The translations under genes were made by a program, and so were the position numbers. A stretch of 64,000 bases of DNA from Nostoc sp. LPT (GTDB taxonomy: Bacteria > Cyanobacteriota > Cyanobacteriia > Cyanobacteriales > Nostocaceae), in the NCBI RefSeq assembly GCF_017115165.1, contig NZ_JABXKF010000044.1, positions 27,398 through 91,397 of the forward strand, in the 5' to 3' direction. A model generated the notes under the pieces. That model was not told the origin of the DNA. It saw nothing but the letters and a program-made list of their open reading frames with translations, and ran no database searches. Shown piece after piece: positions 25,576 through 34,449 of this stretch (position 1 is the stretch's first letter; each line of letters begins with the position of its first letter).

Positions 25576-25849
25576 CTACTTAAATACTTGAGTAAATGTC
25601 AGCCCTAATTTATCTGGAGGTATTAAGCGAATTATCAGTGTTTTTACCTGTTAGGCAAGAGCTACTACGGGTAGAACCACCAGCACTTGCGGGAGGTTCT
25701 ACCCGCTGTGGTGGCTTAAATGTTTGACTAACTTGCCAAGTTTTGTTGGAATGGTACGACTGAGCTTGTACCTGTGCTGTTAAACCAGAAAGCAAATACA
25801 AAGGTAAGGAAAAGGGTACAAAATATAGAGATGGTTTCATCCATTTCAT
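25576..25849 (-). pseudogene. DUF928-family exported protein, frameshifted and truncated
   Basis: The first frame begins with a signal peptide (ending QVQAQ) and runs through TFKPPQRVEPPASAGGSTR and SSSCLTGKNTD, the typical start of DUF928 proteins, then stops after DNSLNTSR. One base over, the DNA reads LIPPDKLGLTFTQVFK and stops at 25576-25578; KLGLTF is the next DUF928 motif. The gene therefore has a frameshift near 25630 and lacks the following ~100+ residues. A GGGTAGAACC...GGTTCTACCC inverted repeat lies inside the coding part. Function of DUF928 is unknown. Confidence 0.7.
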
Positions 25850-25920
25850 ATTGATAATGCCTGAGTTCTAGATTAGTCAGGTGAATAAATCAAGTATTCC
25901 CAAAAACAGAATCAGATTTT

Positions 25921-26247
25921 TCACTCAACTACAAAACTATAATGTTGCAGAACCTCATCTTCGCTGGGAGAATAAGTACCATCTGCGATCGCTACCATCA
26001 CCGCTGTCCTTAAGAAATTTTCTGCGGCTGGTGTACCTTTACCCAAGGCTGCGGCTAATTCCTCTGGGGTAATTATCTCTAGAGAGTCGCATTTAATCTT
26101 AGGAGCTAATTCATTTTTGGTGATGCTGGCAATTAATTCCTGTTCTTGATCGTCAAAATTACCATCAGCCCAAGCAATAGTAAGCAGTCCACGCAACCAA
26201 GCGGCAATCTGTTCGCTGCTGTAGGGGGATTGAACGGTACTTGTCAT
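25921..26247 (-). CDS. TerB-like (tellurite-resistance TerB fold) protein
   Basis: 108 residues, helical, cytoplasmic. LLTIAWADGNFDDQEQELIASI and AVMVAIADGTYSPSEDEVL are the two acidic, metal-binding-type helix-loop motifs (A-x-ADG) of the TerB/DjlA family. Cyanobacteria often carry such short single-domain forms with unknown roles; tellurite resistance is only a family label. It is a lone gene; downstream (minus) lies the DUF928 pseudogene, ~70 bp away on the same strand. Confidence 0.82.
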   Translation of the reverse strand: MTSTVQSPYSSEQIAAWLRGLLTIAWADGNFDDQEQELIASITKNELAPKIKCDSLEIITPEELAAALGKGTPAAENFLRTAVMVAIADGTYSPSEDEVLQHYSFVVE

Positions 26248-26633
26248 AAACTCTATGTCTCAAGCTTTCCTCAGTCATTACTACGCTACCCTAACCAGTG
26301 ACTATGAAAATAGTGAAAGCAGCACAGAAAAATAAATCAGAGAAGTTTTCAAATCGCAATAGTCGGTCTTAAGGTAAAATCCATTTGTAACATTGTTGAG
26401 AATTTTTCTACTTAAAGTGAATTCGATTGGAGTATATCAAGGATCATAAGGTTCAAGACTGTAATTTGCCCTACAGAATAATGGAGTTTTCTAAGTATGC
26501 GAACCTGCCAGCTAAATATCGCCGACGCTTTTCTCTAATGAATCGTTTACTGATGTTACTTGCTTCTCTATGGGATTGCGATCGCTTGGCATTAGTGAAA
26601 TTAGTTTAGCTCTAAAAAATTAAGGTATACATA
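26248..26633. other. Intergenic, no gene supported
   Basis: 386 bp between divergent genes. A 60-codon ORF (26427-26609) is present, but it has no credible start and I do not support it. Promoters for both neighbours are expected here; I see no clear operator. Confidence 0.5.
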
Positions 26634-27734
26634 ATGTTTTTATTTGGCATTGAGCATGAAGTCGCTTTTCTAAACAAAGAAGGAAAGTTTGCTGATTTTT
26701 CCCACACAAAATTTGCTGATTTCAATCAAATTATTGAAAAGCTACCCACATACCAGAGTGACTATCCTCAACTGCGGGTCGGGGACGCTGGTATCAAACA
26801 GAAGAGATGGTACATTGAGGGATTTGAAAGGTTCGTGGATTCTGACAAGCCAATTGACTGTCTACCTAAAGGCATCGAAATTAGAACAACCATACACTCT
26901 AATATTGAAGCTGTTATTAGCGAATTATCAGAAAGTTTTCGCTCACTATGCGAGGTGGCTGCTAACTTTGGTTTCTCACCAAGTTTAATTAGTTTTAATC
27001 CTTACAAAACTGTTTTTGAGCCTCAGCCTCCATTAAATGATTATGAAGTAAGACGAAGACAAGCTTCTCCTGAAAAACAAACTGCCCATATTCCCATGCT
27101 GACTTATGGACCAGATTTAAATATTTCAGTGTCAAATTTGTCTACTGAACGTGTGATTGATATTGGCAGAAAGTTGACTTATTACAGTCCCTATATTGTC
27201 CCTTTTAGTTATAGTTCCCCTTTTTATAACGGAAGTTTATGGGATGGGCTATCGGTACGAACCTTTATCAGAACCGGAAAAAGGCCAGCAGCCTTAGTTT
27301 TTGTTCAAAAACAAGAACAACTAATTGATAGCATACCTTCCTTAACAAAAATTGCCCGCATTCCGGCTGAAGTGGGACGCATCGAATTTAAGGCTTGTGA
27401 TAGTTGTGATGATTTTTTAATCTATGCGGCTTTGCTGATATTATTGAAAGGTTTGGTGTTAGATGAAACCTTACTGGGTAGAGCAACTGTACCCGATGCA
27501 GCGTTACACCAACTTTCTGCAAAAGAAGCGTTTGAAAACGAAGATATTTTTGAGAATGTGACAAAAGTCTTGCAAGCAGCCGAAGTTGCTTTAGAACATG
27601 ACCCAGATGTTCATTATTTAACGCCGTTAAAAGTGCTGCTGGCAAAGCGAAAAACAAGATCCCATGAATTAATAGAAATGTTCCATCGGGTAAGTTCAAT
27701 AGAAAAGGTAATAAGGAAGACTTATCAAGTTTAA
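26634..27734 (+). CDS. Glutamate-cysteine ligase-like (GCS2 family) protein
   Basis: 366 residues, cytoplasmic. FLFGIEHEVAFL at the very start is the GCS2/carboxylate-amine ligase nucleotide and metal-binding strand (GxEhE). GIEIRTTIHSN, MLTYGPDLNISVS and a late RIEFKACDSCDD segment fit the ATP-grasp-like glutamine-synthetase fold of the family. Such enzymes join an amino acid to glutamate using ATP. It is shorter than, and unlike, the usual cyanobacterial GshA as I remember it, so I do not call it gshA; a peptide or amine ligase of unknown product is likelier. Lone gene. Confidence 0.75.
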   Translation: MFLFGIEHEVAFLNKEGKFADFSHTKFADFNQIIEKLPTYQSDYPQLRVGDAGIKQKRWYIEGFERFVDSDKPIDCLPKGIEIRTTIHSNIEAVISELSESFRSLCEVAANFGFSPSLISFNPYKTVFEPQPPLNDYEVRRRQASPEKQTAHIPMLTYGPDLNISVSNLSTERVIDIGRKLTYYSPYIVPFSYSSPFYNGSLWDGLSVRTFIRTGKRPAALVFVQKQEQLIDSIPSLTKIARIPAEVGRIEFKACDSCDDFLIYAALLILLKGLVLDETLLGRATVPDAALHQLSAKEAFENEDIFENVTKVLQAAEVALEHDPDVHYLTPLKVLLAKRKTRSHELIEMFHRVSSIEKVIRKTYQV

Positions 27735-28784
27735 AAATGAGAGGATTTTTACAGATTTATATGCCCTAAGAAAGAATTAGACTGCTTTATTCAGGTTGTC
27801 TGCAATTGGTAAAAGTTGCCTTAAGTGCAGTGGCAATTTGTACAAAAACTCTTATAGTGGTTCCAATACTTTTCGGGTTTCGGGTGAAAGTGGGAATGGG
27901 ATTGCGGTTTGAATTTACCTTTACCCCAAGCCCAGTAACCTTTTCCCAGACCAAAAGAGAGATTATTGGGTTTATCCGAAAAGTATTGACTTATGCACTG
28001 TACAAATTAATCATGGTATGCTTTACGAAAATAGGTCTTTTCGGCTTAGATTAATGATTATTTTGATGGTAAATATATCTGCGCTGTAGGGGTTTAGCAA
28101 TGCTGATTGGTGTAAATTAAGCAAAAAGTCAGCATAAAAAAATGTAATCTAGGAACATCTGATTTGATGTTCTTAGTGATACATCATTAGTAGAAAACGA
28201 TTTTCTACTGAATTTGACGACATATAAACTGCATGACGAAAAATTGCCTCAAAAGCCACAGAGTCAACAGGCTACTTTGTGCCCCTATGATGGGATGTTT
28301 TTTTAACTGGAAGTCCCTAAGCAGTAAACGCCAGATCCGGCAAAAGTCTTTCTACTGATTGGATAAAGTTGAGATAACTGAACATAAATAGTAGAGCCAT
28401 TAACCTGCCAAAACTAGATTAAGTCGATATACCTAGAGACTGATTTTATTGCAACTAAAGATGCAGCAAACTTCATTCTGGAGATTGATGCAGACCTGAG
28501 CTTTTTCAAAGTAAAAGTGTAAACAGGGAACCTAAAATAAAGGATTTCAATTATGAAATCTAATGATTTTGTGAAATAATGAAGGTGGTATTTGCTTATT
28601 ATCCCTTAATAATCCGATGCAGAAATACAAAAAAGTTTCTTCGTCAGGTTCGTTTTTAAAGAACTTCTAGATTGAAGCGGAGCTTGCCAGTTTTATTATT
28701 GCTTAAATTTCCTAAGTAAAGGTATATGCTTCGCTCTTCCAGTGAAAGTTCTGCGTTGTTAAAAGCTGTTATCGAGGATTTCAA
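27735..28784. other. Long intergenic region with an inverted-repeat unit
   Basis: About 1,050 bp with no gene I can support. CAATACTTTTCGG (27864-27876) and CCGAAAAGTATTG (27976-27988) are perfect 13-bp inverted repeats bounding 125 bp, MITE-like but without an obvious target duplication. GAACATC/GATGTTC at 28153-28172 is a small hairpin. The rest appears to be AT-rich leader DNA of the gene at 28785. Confidence 0.5.
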
Positions 28785-29141
28785 ATGAAGATGATTGCTT
28801 CCGTTTTATCTATTTTCCGTCCAGTACGTTTTTTAGTAGTGGCTTTTACTTGTGCGCTAGTCTTATTCTCTAACGCTTTTCCTGCTTTTGCAATCGATAG
28901 CTACCAAAGTAATCCTACCGAAGGTACTACACAACTGCTTGACATTCAGCGCAAAACTGACGAAGCTGCTACAGAACCACCAGAAGGATTGAAAAAGACT
29001 CAAAAGGAGACTAGCCAAGGACTCAATGAGGTTCAGGGAGCGGCCGATATTGACAAGCAAAAGAATCCTGAAAATTCTCAGGGTGCAAAATCTGTGGAAG
29101 AAAATATAAAGAATGTGTTGGACAAAGTTACAGGTAAGTAA
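28785..29141 (+). CDS. Small exported protein, low-temperature-induced-like
   Basis: 118 residues. A signal peptide (~15-37, ending AFA) precedes a hydrophilic, Glu/Lys/Gln-rich mature chain (TQLLDIQRKTDEAATEPPEG ... ENIKNVLDKVTGK), probably disordered or a single long helix. The architecture resembles small periplasmic or thylakoid-lumen proteins annotated as low-temperature-induced in Nostoc; I recall the label, but stress induction is not shown here. SD GAGGA lies ~6 bases before ATG. A very strong hairpin follows the stop. Confidence 0.7.
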   Translation: MKMIASVLSIFRPVRFLVVAFTCALVLFSNAFPAFAIDSYQSNPTEGTTQLLDIQRKTDEAATEPPEGLKKTQKETSQGLNEVQGAADIDKQKNPENSQGAKSVEENIKNVLDKVTGK

Positions 29142-29170
29142 CAAAGTTAATACCTTGGTAATTTTTTGTT

Positions 29171-29208
29171 AGTAATGGGCGATCGCGTTTACGCGATCGC
29201 CCATTACT
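29171..29208. terminator. 17-bp perfect hairpin built from two HIP1 sites
   Basis: AGTAATGGGCGATCGCG-TTTA-CGCGATCGCCCATTACT: 17 perfect pairs and a 4-base loop, 29 bp after the stop of the small exported protein gene. Each arm contains a GCGATCGC octamer. The run TTTTTTG precedes it, and AT-rich DNA without a clean U-run follows. Confidence 0.7.
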
Positions 29209-29432
29209 ACTTATTATATTAATATTTCTATCTATTTTTTTAGCTGATAAAAAACAAGAAATGTAGCTAATTGCTAAATTCTCTATCGACTGAATGGTAC
29301 TACCTATTAAGGCATAGGTATAACTATGTAATGTAATAATTAATCTAAACTTATAATATTTCCTTTGGTTGATGTGGATTCTGTGGAAAATTTGGCAAAT
29401 TAATAGATAACTTTGCTTAGGGATGGAAAACA

Positions 29433-29972
29433 ATGCGTGCGATAAACATTGGTTTGACGGACGAACAGCGTCAAGGTGTAATTAATCTGTTAAATCAAGA
29501 TTTGGCAGATGCCTATTTACTGCTGGTGAAAACCAAAAAGTACCACTGGGATGTCGTTGGCCCTCAGTTCCGCTCTTTGCACCAGCTTTGGGAAGAACAC
29601 TACCAAAAGCTGACTCTAAATATTGATGCTTTGGCAGAGCGGGTTCGTGCTTTGGGTGGTTATCCAGTTGGCTCATTGGAGGGATTTCTCAAGCTTGCTA
29701 CCCTCAAGGAACATGCTGGTAGTGTGCCCACAGCAACAGGGATGGTAGCTAATTTAGTGGACGATCACGAGCAGGTTATTCGTAATTTGAGAGACCATCT
29801 GGATCAGTCTGGTGAAAAGTTCCACGATCAAGGAACTGCTGACTTTTTAACTGGACTGTTGGAACAGCATGAAGAGATAGCTTGGATGCTGCGTTCATTT
29901 ATTGAAGGCGAGGCACTAGATGCAGATGGTAGACAGCCAGCAGAAGGGGCTAAGACTCCCGTAGGTGTATAG
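29433..29972 (+). CDS. Dps-family DNA-binding ferritin
   Basis: 179 residues, four-helix bundle. KKYHWDVVGPQFRSLHQLWEEHY carries the first ferroxidase ligands (His) and NIDALAERVRALGGYP the acidic partners, the intersubunit iron site of Dps. LVDDHEQVIRNLRDHLDQ and LLEQHEEIAWMLRSF form the later helices. Dps dodecamers oxidise and store iron with peroxide and protect DNA. The C-terminal tail (ALDADGRQPAEGAKTPVGV) is short and weakly charged. GGGATGG precedes the ATG. The gene stands alone. Confidence 0.92.
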   Translation: MRAINIGLTDEQRQGVINLLNQDLADAYLLLVKTKKYHWDVVGPQFRSLHQLWEEHYQKLTLNIDALAERVRALGGYPVGSLEGFLKLATLKEHAGSVPTATGMVANLVDDHEQVIRNLRDHLDQSGEKFHDQGTADFLTGLLEQHEEIAWMLRSFIEGEALDADGRQPAEGAKTPVGV

Positions 29973-30101
29973 CTCATACTCATAACATCTGAGTCAAGGA
30001 TAGCTGAGGGAGGATTAATTCTTCCCTCAATTGATGTGAAAGAATTAATCTGCCTGCATCCAATACAGTTCAGTTAAGCCTAGAACTCAACTTCTACGTA
30101 G

Positions 30102-30197
30102 TAGCACGTCATCCTTAAAACGTTGGGTTCACAAAACCTAGAAAGTCCAAAACTATTCTATGATTACTCAACCCAATATTTTAAGCTTGCCGCGCTA
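30102..30197. mobile_element. 96-bp inverted-end element, copy C (inverted)
   Basis: Reverse complement of copies A and B at 24.7-24.9 kb with no mismatch seen, again next to a TTGGGTTGAG palindrome (30199-30250). The rest of 29973-30380 holds no gene. Confidence 0.75.
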
Positions 30198-30380
30198 GTA
30201 GGTTGGGTTGAGGAACAAAACCCAACACTTCCGTGAACTTTGTTGGGTTTTACTTTGTACCCTTGCAAGAAAGCAAGCTACTACCCAACCTACAATTTTC
30301 TTAACTGAACCCTATTGTGCCTGTATAAAATGGATTGGTCATCTTCATTGCAAAAAGAACGTAATACAAGGAGTTTTTAA

Positions 30381-31145
30381 GTGCCAGAAGTATAAGTGCC
30401 AGAAGTATATAAAGCAGAACGTACTATTTCTGCTGTATTCAAAGAGCAGAAGCAAATTGATCATGTAATTCGACGTTTATTAGACAGGGGTGTGCCTAGA
30501 GATCGTATTTCGGTGCATGGGCAGAAATTTCCAGTCGGAAACCAGAATCGCTGGCTTTATTAGTAAAAAAGATGTGATTTTCGGAGGTTTGAGAACAGGA
30601 GCAGTTTTTGGTTCCTTTCTCAGTTTGCTTACGGGTGTAGGCGTATTGTTTATTCCCTTTGTCGGCCCAATCCTAGCAGCAGGGCCTATTGGTGCAGTGC
30701 TGTTGGGAGCTGCGGAGCGATCGCAGGTAGTGCAGGTGCCGGTCTAGTATCGGTTCTTACTACTTTGGGAATGCCAGAAGATAAAGCGGCTATCAACCAA
30801 ACTCGCTTAGAAGCTGGCGAATTTTTCGTGATGGCAGAAGTTCCGGGCGATCGCATCGGCGAGTTCCAATTGCTGCTCAAAAATGCTGGTGGTGAAGAAA
30901 TTCACACGATTGAGAAAATGGCTCGTTCTTGTTCTAGACAGTGCAACAGTCCAACAGACTTGTCTTTTGAAGTTCGCGCTCATCTTTCTGATGAAGCCCA
31001 GAGTACATTCGTTGAGCCCTATAATGCTGTATTCAAAGAAAAAAGTGACGAGATCGCAGCCGAACAAGCTGCTTGGGAGACTATTCACCAGCAATATGAT
31101 CAAGATGAAAATGGTGTCTGGTCTAAAGCTAAGGTCAAAGCGTGA
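30381..31145 (+). pseudogene. ChaB-domain membrane-glycine-zipper protein gene with three lesions
   Basis: GGAG precedes GTG 30381, but a 15-bp tandem duplication (GTGCCAGAAGTATAA) puts a stop after four codons. The second GTG, 30396, opens VPEVYKAERTISAVFKEQ to ISVHG and then shifts frame near 30525. The next frame ([19 protein letters not shown] through [17 protein letters not shown]) shifts again near 30715 into [18 protein letters not shown], which runs to 31145. The restored protein has an N-terminal stress-protein-like domain, a glycine-rich hydrophobic hairpin, and a C-terminal ChaB domain ([27 protein letters not shown]). It is probably inactive. Confidence 0.82.
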
Positions 31146-31657
31146 AGAAGGCAGGGGGGAGCAGGGATACAATTTGGTAGTGGCTTCTCCACCAGACGCA
31201 CAAGAGACAGATCCCCACCATATTGCAATCCAAATGTGGCAGAGATATTGGTGTTCTTAACTTAAACCCTTGCTGAGGACAGTATTCTTCCTGTAAGAAC
31301 TGTCTTCTGCCTTTGTTGTTAAACTACTCTGCAAAACTAGATATCAGGGATTTATAATAAATAAATTATCCAATATTGTGGGGTGGGATGGGCTTTTTGG
31401 TCTATCCCACAAAAAGTAAGTATATTGGCAATAATATTGAATCTGGGAATATTTGTACATATTTATACGCATTTAGACAGACATCGAACTTAGATAGAAA
31501 TTGCCTAGCTCTGGACCTAGTTTGCATAACTTTGGGTACATTACCGCAAATGCGCTGATACTTTAATTTACCCTCTTCATAAATTCCGCAAAAACACCGT
31601 TACGCTATTTGTGCTTGTGATCAAAACTTAGAGCATCCAGTTTATTAGGGCGGATTT
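31146..31657. other. Intergenic, no gene supported
   Basis: About 510 bp. Only a short hairpin (GTGGGAT...ATCCCAC around 31381-31410) stands out; the ORFs here have no credible start or composition. Confidence 0.5.
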
Positions 31658-31891
31658 ATGACCAACCCTGTAAAGACGGTTATCCAAGTCAATTTGGAGA
31701 TGGCTCTAGAAGTAGCTCAAGAATTGGAGCAAGCTCCATACACTCAACTCGGTGCTTATTGTTTGGAAATTTTACGGGAAATCGGATGTCCTGGTACTGA
31801 ACTCCCTGTTAACTTACAAACTCGCGATCAGCAGCTAAACTTCATTACAGGCTTTGCATCTTATGCTTTTGGGGAGGTACAAAGTGTATAA
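31658..31891 (+). CDS. Small uncharacterised protein, first of a coupled pair
   Basis: 77 residues, hydrophilic and helical (VIQVNLEMALEVAQELEQAPYTQLGAYCLEILREIGCPG), with no signal peptide. No recognised motif. It ends in a ribosome-binding site for the next gene: GGGGAGG lies within its last codons, and its TAA at 31889-31891 overlaps the next reading frame. The two products are therefore probably made in fixed ratio and may interact. A stop-proximal Cys and the acidic helix are the only notable features. Confidence 0.6.
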   Translation: MTNPVKTVIQVNLEMALEVAQELEQAPYTQLGAYCLEILREIGCPGTELPVNLQTRDQQLNFITGFASYAFGEVQSV

Positions 31892-32165
31892 AGCATTAAT
31901 TGATGATATATTTTCTGATTCAGAAGGGGCAGAAGAAACTACTTTTCCTGCCACAGATGAAGATTTATTAATCTTAACAGAAAAATTTTTAGGGTTTGAA
32001 ATTCCCTCAAAGGTTTTCTTGCAAGCTATCGCTATTGCTGATTACGACGGTGCAGCTGCTTTTCGCTACGTTGATAATTATTTAACTAATCTCAAAAATA
32101 AGAAGAAACGTAAGCAGAAGAAATTACTTGTGTTAGGTTGTTCGACTAGATTTTACAATAATTGA
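31884..32165 (+). CDS. Small uncharacterised protein, second of a coupled pair
   Basis: I choose GTG 31884 because GGGGAGG sits 6 bases upstream and the product (VYKALIDDIFSDSEGAEETTF) then starts sensibly; this overlaps the previous gene by 8 bp. The 93-residue protein is acidic at the N-terminus, has a central helix pair (DEDLLILTEKFLGFEI, FLQAIAIADYDGAAAFRYV), and ends in a lysine-rich basic tail (LKNKKKRKQKK) that could bind nucleic acid or membrane. Family unknown. Confidence 0.58.
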   Translation: MYKALIDDIFSDSEGAEETTFPATDEDLLILTEKFLGFEIPSKVFLQAIAIADYDGAAAFRYVDNYLTNLKNKKKRKQKKLLVLGCSTRFYNN

Positions 32166-32231
32166 TGTGCTTATTCACCAGCTAACTAAAAACCAATACG
32201 ATTTAGATAAGATAATTTGCACAACTTACTA

Positions 32232-32258
32232 TAGAGACGTTGCATTGCAACGTCTCTA
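32232..32258. repeat. Perfect 13-bp-arm palindrome, dispersed cyanobacterial repeat
   Basis: TAGAGACGTTGCA-T-TGCAACGTCTCTA. A sequence of this form is a common intergenic repeat in Nostoc. Between the converging small-protein pair and the glycosyltransferase gene it may also terminate both. Confidence 0.75.
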
Positions 32259-32317
32259 CACATATTTGTCCCACAGAGACAAGAAAGTTTTATGTATGTG
32301 CTAATGACTAATTAGTA

Positions 32318-33535
32318 TTACTCTCTGCCAAAACAAACTTGTTCATAGCTTTTACCAGCAATATCCCAAGTGAATTGTGTTTCTACCAGTTGTCTGCCGT
32401 TGTGAGACAATTCTGAACGCAGATGTGGACGATCGAATAGTTGACTAATAGCAGTGACGTACTCTGCCGGTTTATTGGCTCGTAATGCCCGTAATGGATG
32501 ACTAGCAGCATCTACAGCTAATCCCTCTAAGCCACGATCGCTCGCTACTACAGGTATACCAGCTGCCATTGCTTCTAAAGTTTTATTTTTAATACCAAAC
32601 CCAGTCCGCATCGGTACAACGCAGATGGTGGCTTGATGTAAATATTCTGCCATCGAAGGTACACGCCCAAGCACATTAATTCCTGGTTTTTTATTAAGTG
32701 CTAAAACTTCTGCTACGGGATGAGAACCGACAATATCAAAAGTTGTATCGGGATACAATTTTTGAATTTCTGGCAAAATTTCGTTGCTGAAAAAGCAGAC
32801 AGCATCAATATTTGCTAAATTATCCATTGCACCGATGAAAATTAGGCGGTGTCCACCTGGATCGGTGGTACGGTTGGGGAAAGAAACTAAATCTACGCCA
32901 TTGGGAATAACTGTAATTTCACTATTGGGGTTAAATTCTTGTAGTTGAATTTTATCTTCTTCTGTTGTGGCGACAATTGCCGAAAATTTAGAACAATAGT
33001 TTTGCTCATAACGCCGCAAAAGTGGCAGATTGATTTTATCTCTGAGTGAATTTTCGGAAATGCCTGTTGCTAATTGGTTGCGACAGGTAGCATCAACAGA
33101 ACTATGAACATTAACGATGGTTTTTAGCTGTTTCTGAAAATGTGGCTGCACATAAATTTCATTGACGCTATGTTCGCAAGTAATTACATCACATTTTCCC
33201 GCTTCCACCCAGTTATTAACCCATGTTTGCATCTCAACTGAGTAGCGGTTAAGTACGCTTGGTGGTGTTCCCTGCTGCAAAAATCTCCCAAATCGCTGTA
33301 TTTTCTGCAATATTCCGGTGGTTCGAGAATCTGGCGGACGTTCAAAAATGGCTAGATGATCCACACAATCGCGTAATCCTGCTACTTCTGCGTCTGTAAC
33401 ATCGCCCTCGCGTTGAGTCGCCAGAGTAACAGTATGGCGTTGACTTAGGTATTTAAGTAAATTAAATGTCCTGACTTGGGTTCCCCCGCGCGTTGGTGGG
33501 TAGGGAAAGGTGGAAGATAGCATTAAAATGTTCAT
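32318..33535 (-). CDS. GT-B glycosyltransferase, family 4-like
   Basis: 405 residues, cytoplasmic or membrane-associated. The start MNILMLSSTFPYPPTRGGTQVR is a typical GT4 N-terminus with the glycine-rich acceptor loop. The C-terminal donor domain has TVIPNGVDL, LIFIGAMDNLANIDAV, and GFGIKNKTLEAMAAGIPVVAS, in which the usual ExxxxxxxE donor-binding motif is KTLEAMA. It should transfer a nucleotide-activated sugar to a glycan or lipid. There is no polysaccharide cluster around it, so the product is unknown. Lone minus-strand gene. Confidence 0.88.
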   Translation of the reverse strand: MNILMLSSTFPYPPTRGGTQVRTFNLLKYLSQRHTVTLATQREGDVTDAEVAGLRDCVDHLAIFERPPDSRTTGILQKIQRFGRFLQQGTPPSVLNRYSVEMQTWVNNWVEAGKCDVITCEHSVNEIYVQPHFQKQLKTIVNVHSSVDATCRNQLATGISENSLRDKINLPLLRRYEQNYCSKFSAIVATTEEDKIQLQEFNPNSEITVIPNGVDLVSFPNRTTDPGGHRLIFIGAMDNLANIDAVCFFSNEILPEIQKLYPDTTFDIVGSHPVAEVLALNKKPGINVLGRVPSMAEYLHQATICVVPMRTGFGIKNKTLEAMAAGIPVVASDRGLEGLAVDAASHPLRALRANKPAEYVTAISQLFDRPHLRSELSHNGRQLVETQFTWDIAGKSYEQVCFGRE

Positions 33536-33600
33536 ACAAGTAATGAATCAAATGTGATATATACACCATGCCCTCATTGGAGGCTGTATGTCACGTCCAA

Positions 33601-33638
33601 AAACACCAGGAGGAAACGCGCGTTTCCTCCTGGTGTTT
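33601..33638. terminator. Perfect 38-bp palindrome
   Basis: AAACACCAGGAGGAAACG-CG-CGTTTCCTCCTGGTGTTT pairs perfectly and has A-rich and T-rich edges, so it can terminate on either strand. It lies ~105 bp past the stop of the minus-strand HbpS-like gene and upstream of the glycosyltransferase gene. Confidence 0.8.
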
Positions 33639-33743
33639 GGTAGATGACTACAATAGTTCGGTGTGGTTACGATTTTTGGGTGGACTTGCTAATCTCACTG
33701 CTAAATGGGCGCTGCTTCTATTATTAAAGATGTCTAAATGGTA

Positions 33744-34157
33744 TTAGAAAGCTGCGACAGTTGCCTCAGCTACAGCTTGATCCTGTTCACCGCTACCACC
33801 ACTTACTCCGACTGCACCAACTATCTGCTCATCGCGTTGAAGTGGTATACCCCCAGCAAAGATCATGATTCGTCCTCCATTTGAGGCGTGAATACCATAA
33901 AATTGTTTTCCTGGTTGAGCATCCTCAGCAAGGGATTTGGTAGAGAGATCAAACGCACGAGCAGTAAATGCTTTGTTAATTGAGATATCGATACTTCCGA
34001 TCCACGCACCATCCATACGAATATGAGCAACAAGATTCCCGCCAGCATCAACAACCGCAAGATTCATTGGTTGTCCGATTGCACGAGCCTTCGCTTCTCC
34101 AGCCGCTAGTATTCGTCGTGCGTCATCCAAGGATACAGAATGTTTGTCAGAAGTCAT
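33744..34157 (-). CDS. GlcG/HbpS-family heme-binding-type protein
   Basis: 137 residues. ILAAGEAKARAIGQPMNLAVVDAGGNLVAHIRMDGAWIGSIDISI and the late FAGGIPLQRDEQIVGAVGVSGG are the core of the GlcG/HbpS domain. Some members bind heme and signal redox state to a sensor kinase; others sit in glycolate or diol operons. No signal peptide, so it is cytoplasmic here, unlike secreted Streptomyces HbpS. It is downstream, on the same strand, of the NarL regulator and protease genes with a ~290-bp gap. A functional link is possible but unproven. Confidence 0.86.
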   Translation of the reverse strand: MTSDKHSVSLDDARRILAAGEAKARAIGQPMNLAVVDAGGNLVAHIRMDGAWIGSIDISINKAFTARAFDLSTKSLAEDAQPGKQFYGIHASNGGRIMIFAGGIPLQRDEQIVGAVGVSGGSGEQDQAVAEATVAAF

Positions 34158-34449
34158 GGTAATTCTTTCAATCGTAGAAATGTGTGCGTTGAGGGCGTGT
34201 CATCAATAAAGGATATCACGAGCATAAATTCTCGGTGTACCCCTTTAAGACCGGGAAGACTTCAAGCGCTGGTTATGTCGTTTCACATTAAGATTGACAA
34301 ATAAAGCTAGCGGGGGGCAGGGAGCAGGGAGCAGGGGGCAGGGGGAAAGAATTAGATGATTAATCATTTGATATCAGGCATTTCGTGAAATGGTATTAGA
34401 CGGGATTTTAGCTCACGATCAATTGCATTCAACTGATAATCACTACAGA

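Noticed and set aside
26427..26609. 60-codon ORF before the GCS2-family gene
   Set aside because: No SD, odd composition and no recognisable feature.
27806..28054. 82-codon ORF in the long intergenic region
   Set aside because: It covers the 13-bp inverted-repeat unit and looks like repeat translation.
30807..31172. Minus-strand ORF opposite the ChaB-domain gene
   Set aside because: Shadow of the plus-strand ChaB coding frame, which has clear family sequence.
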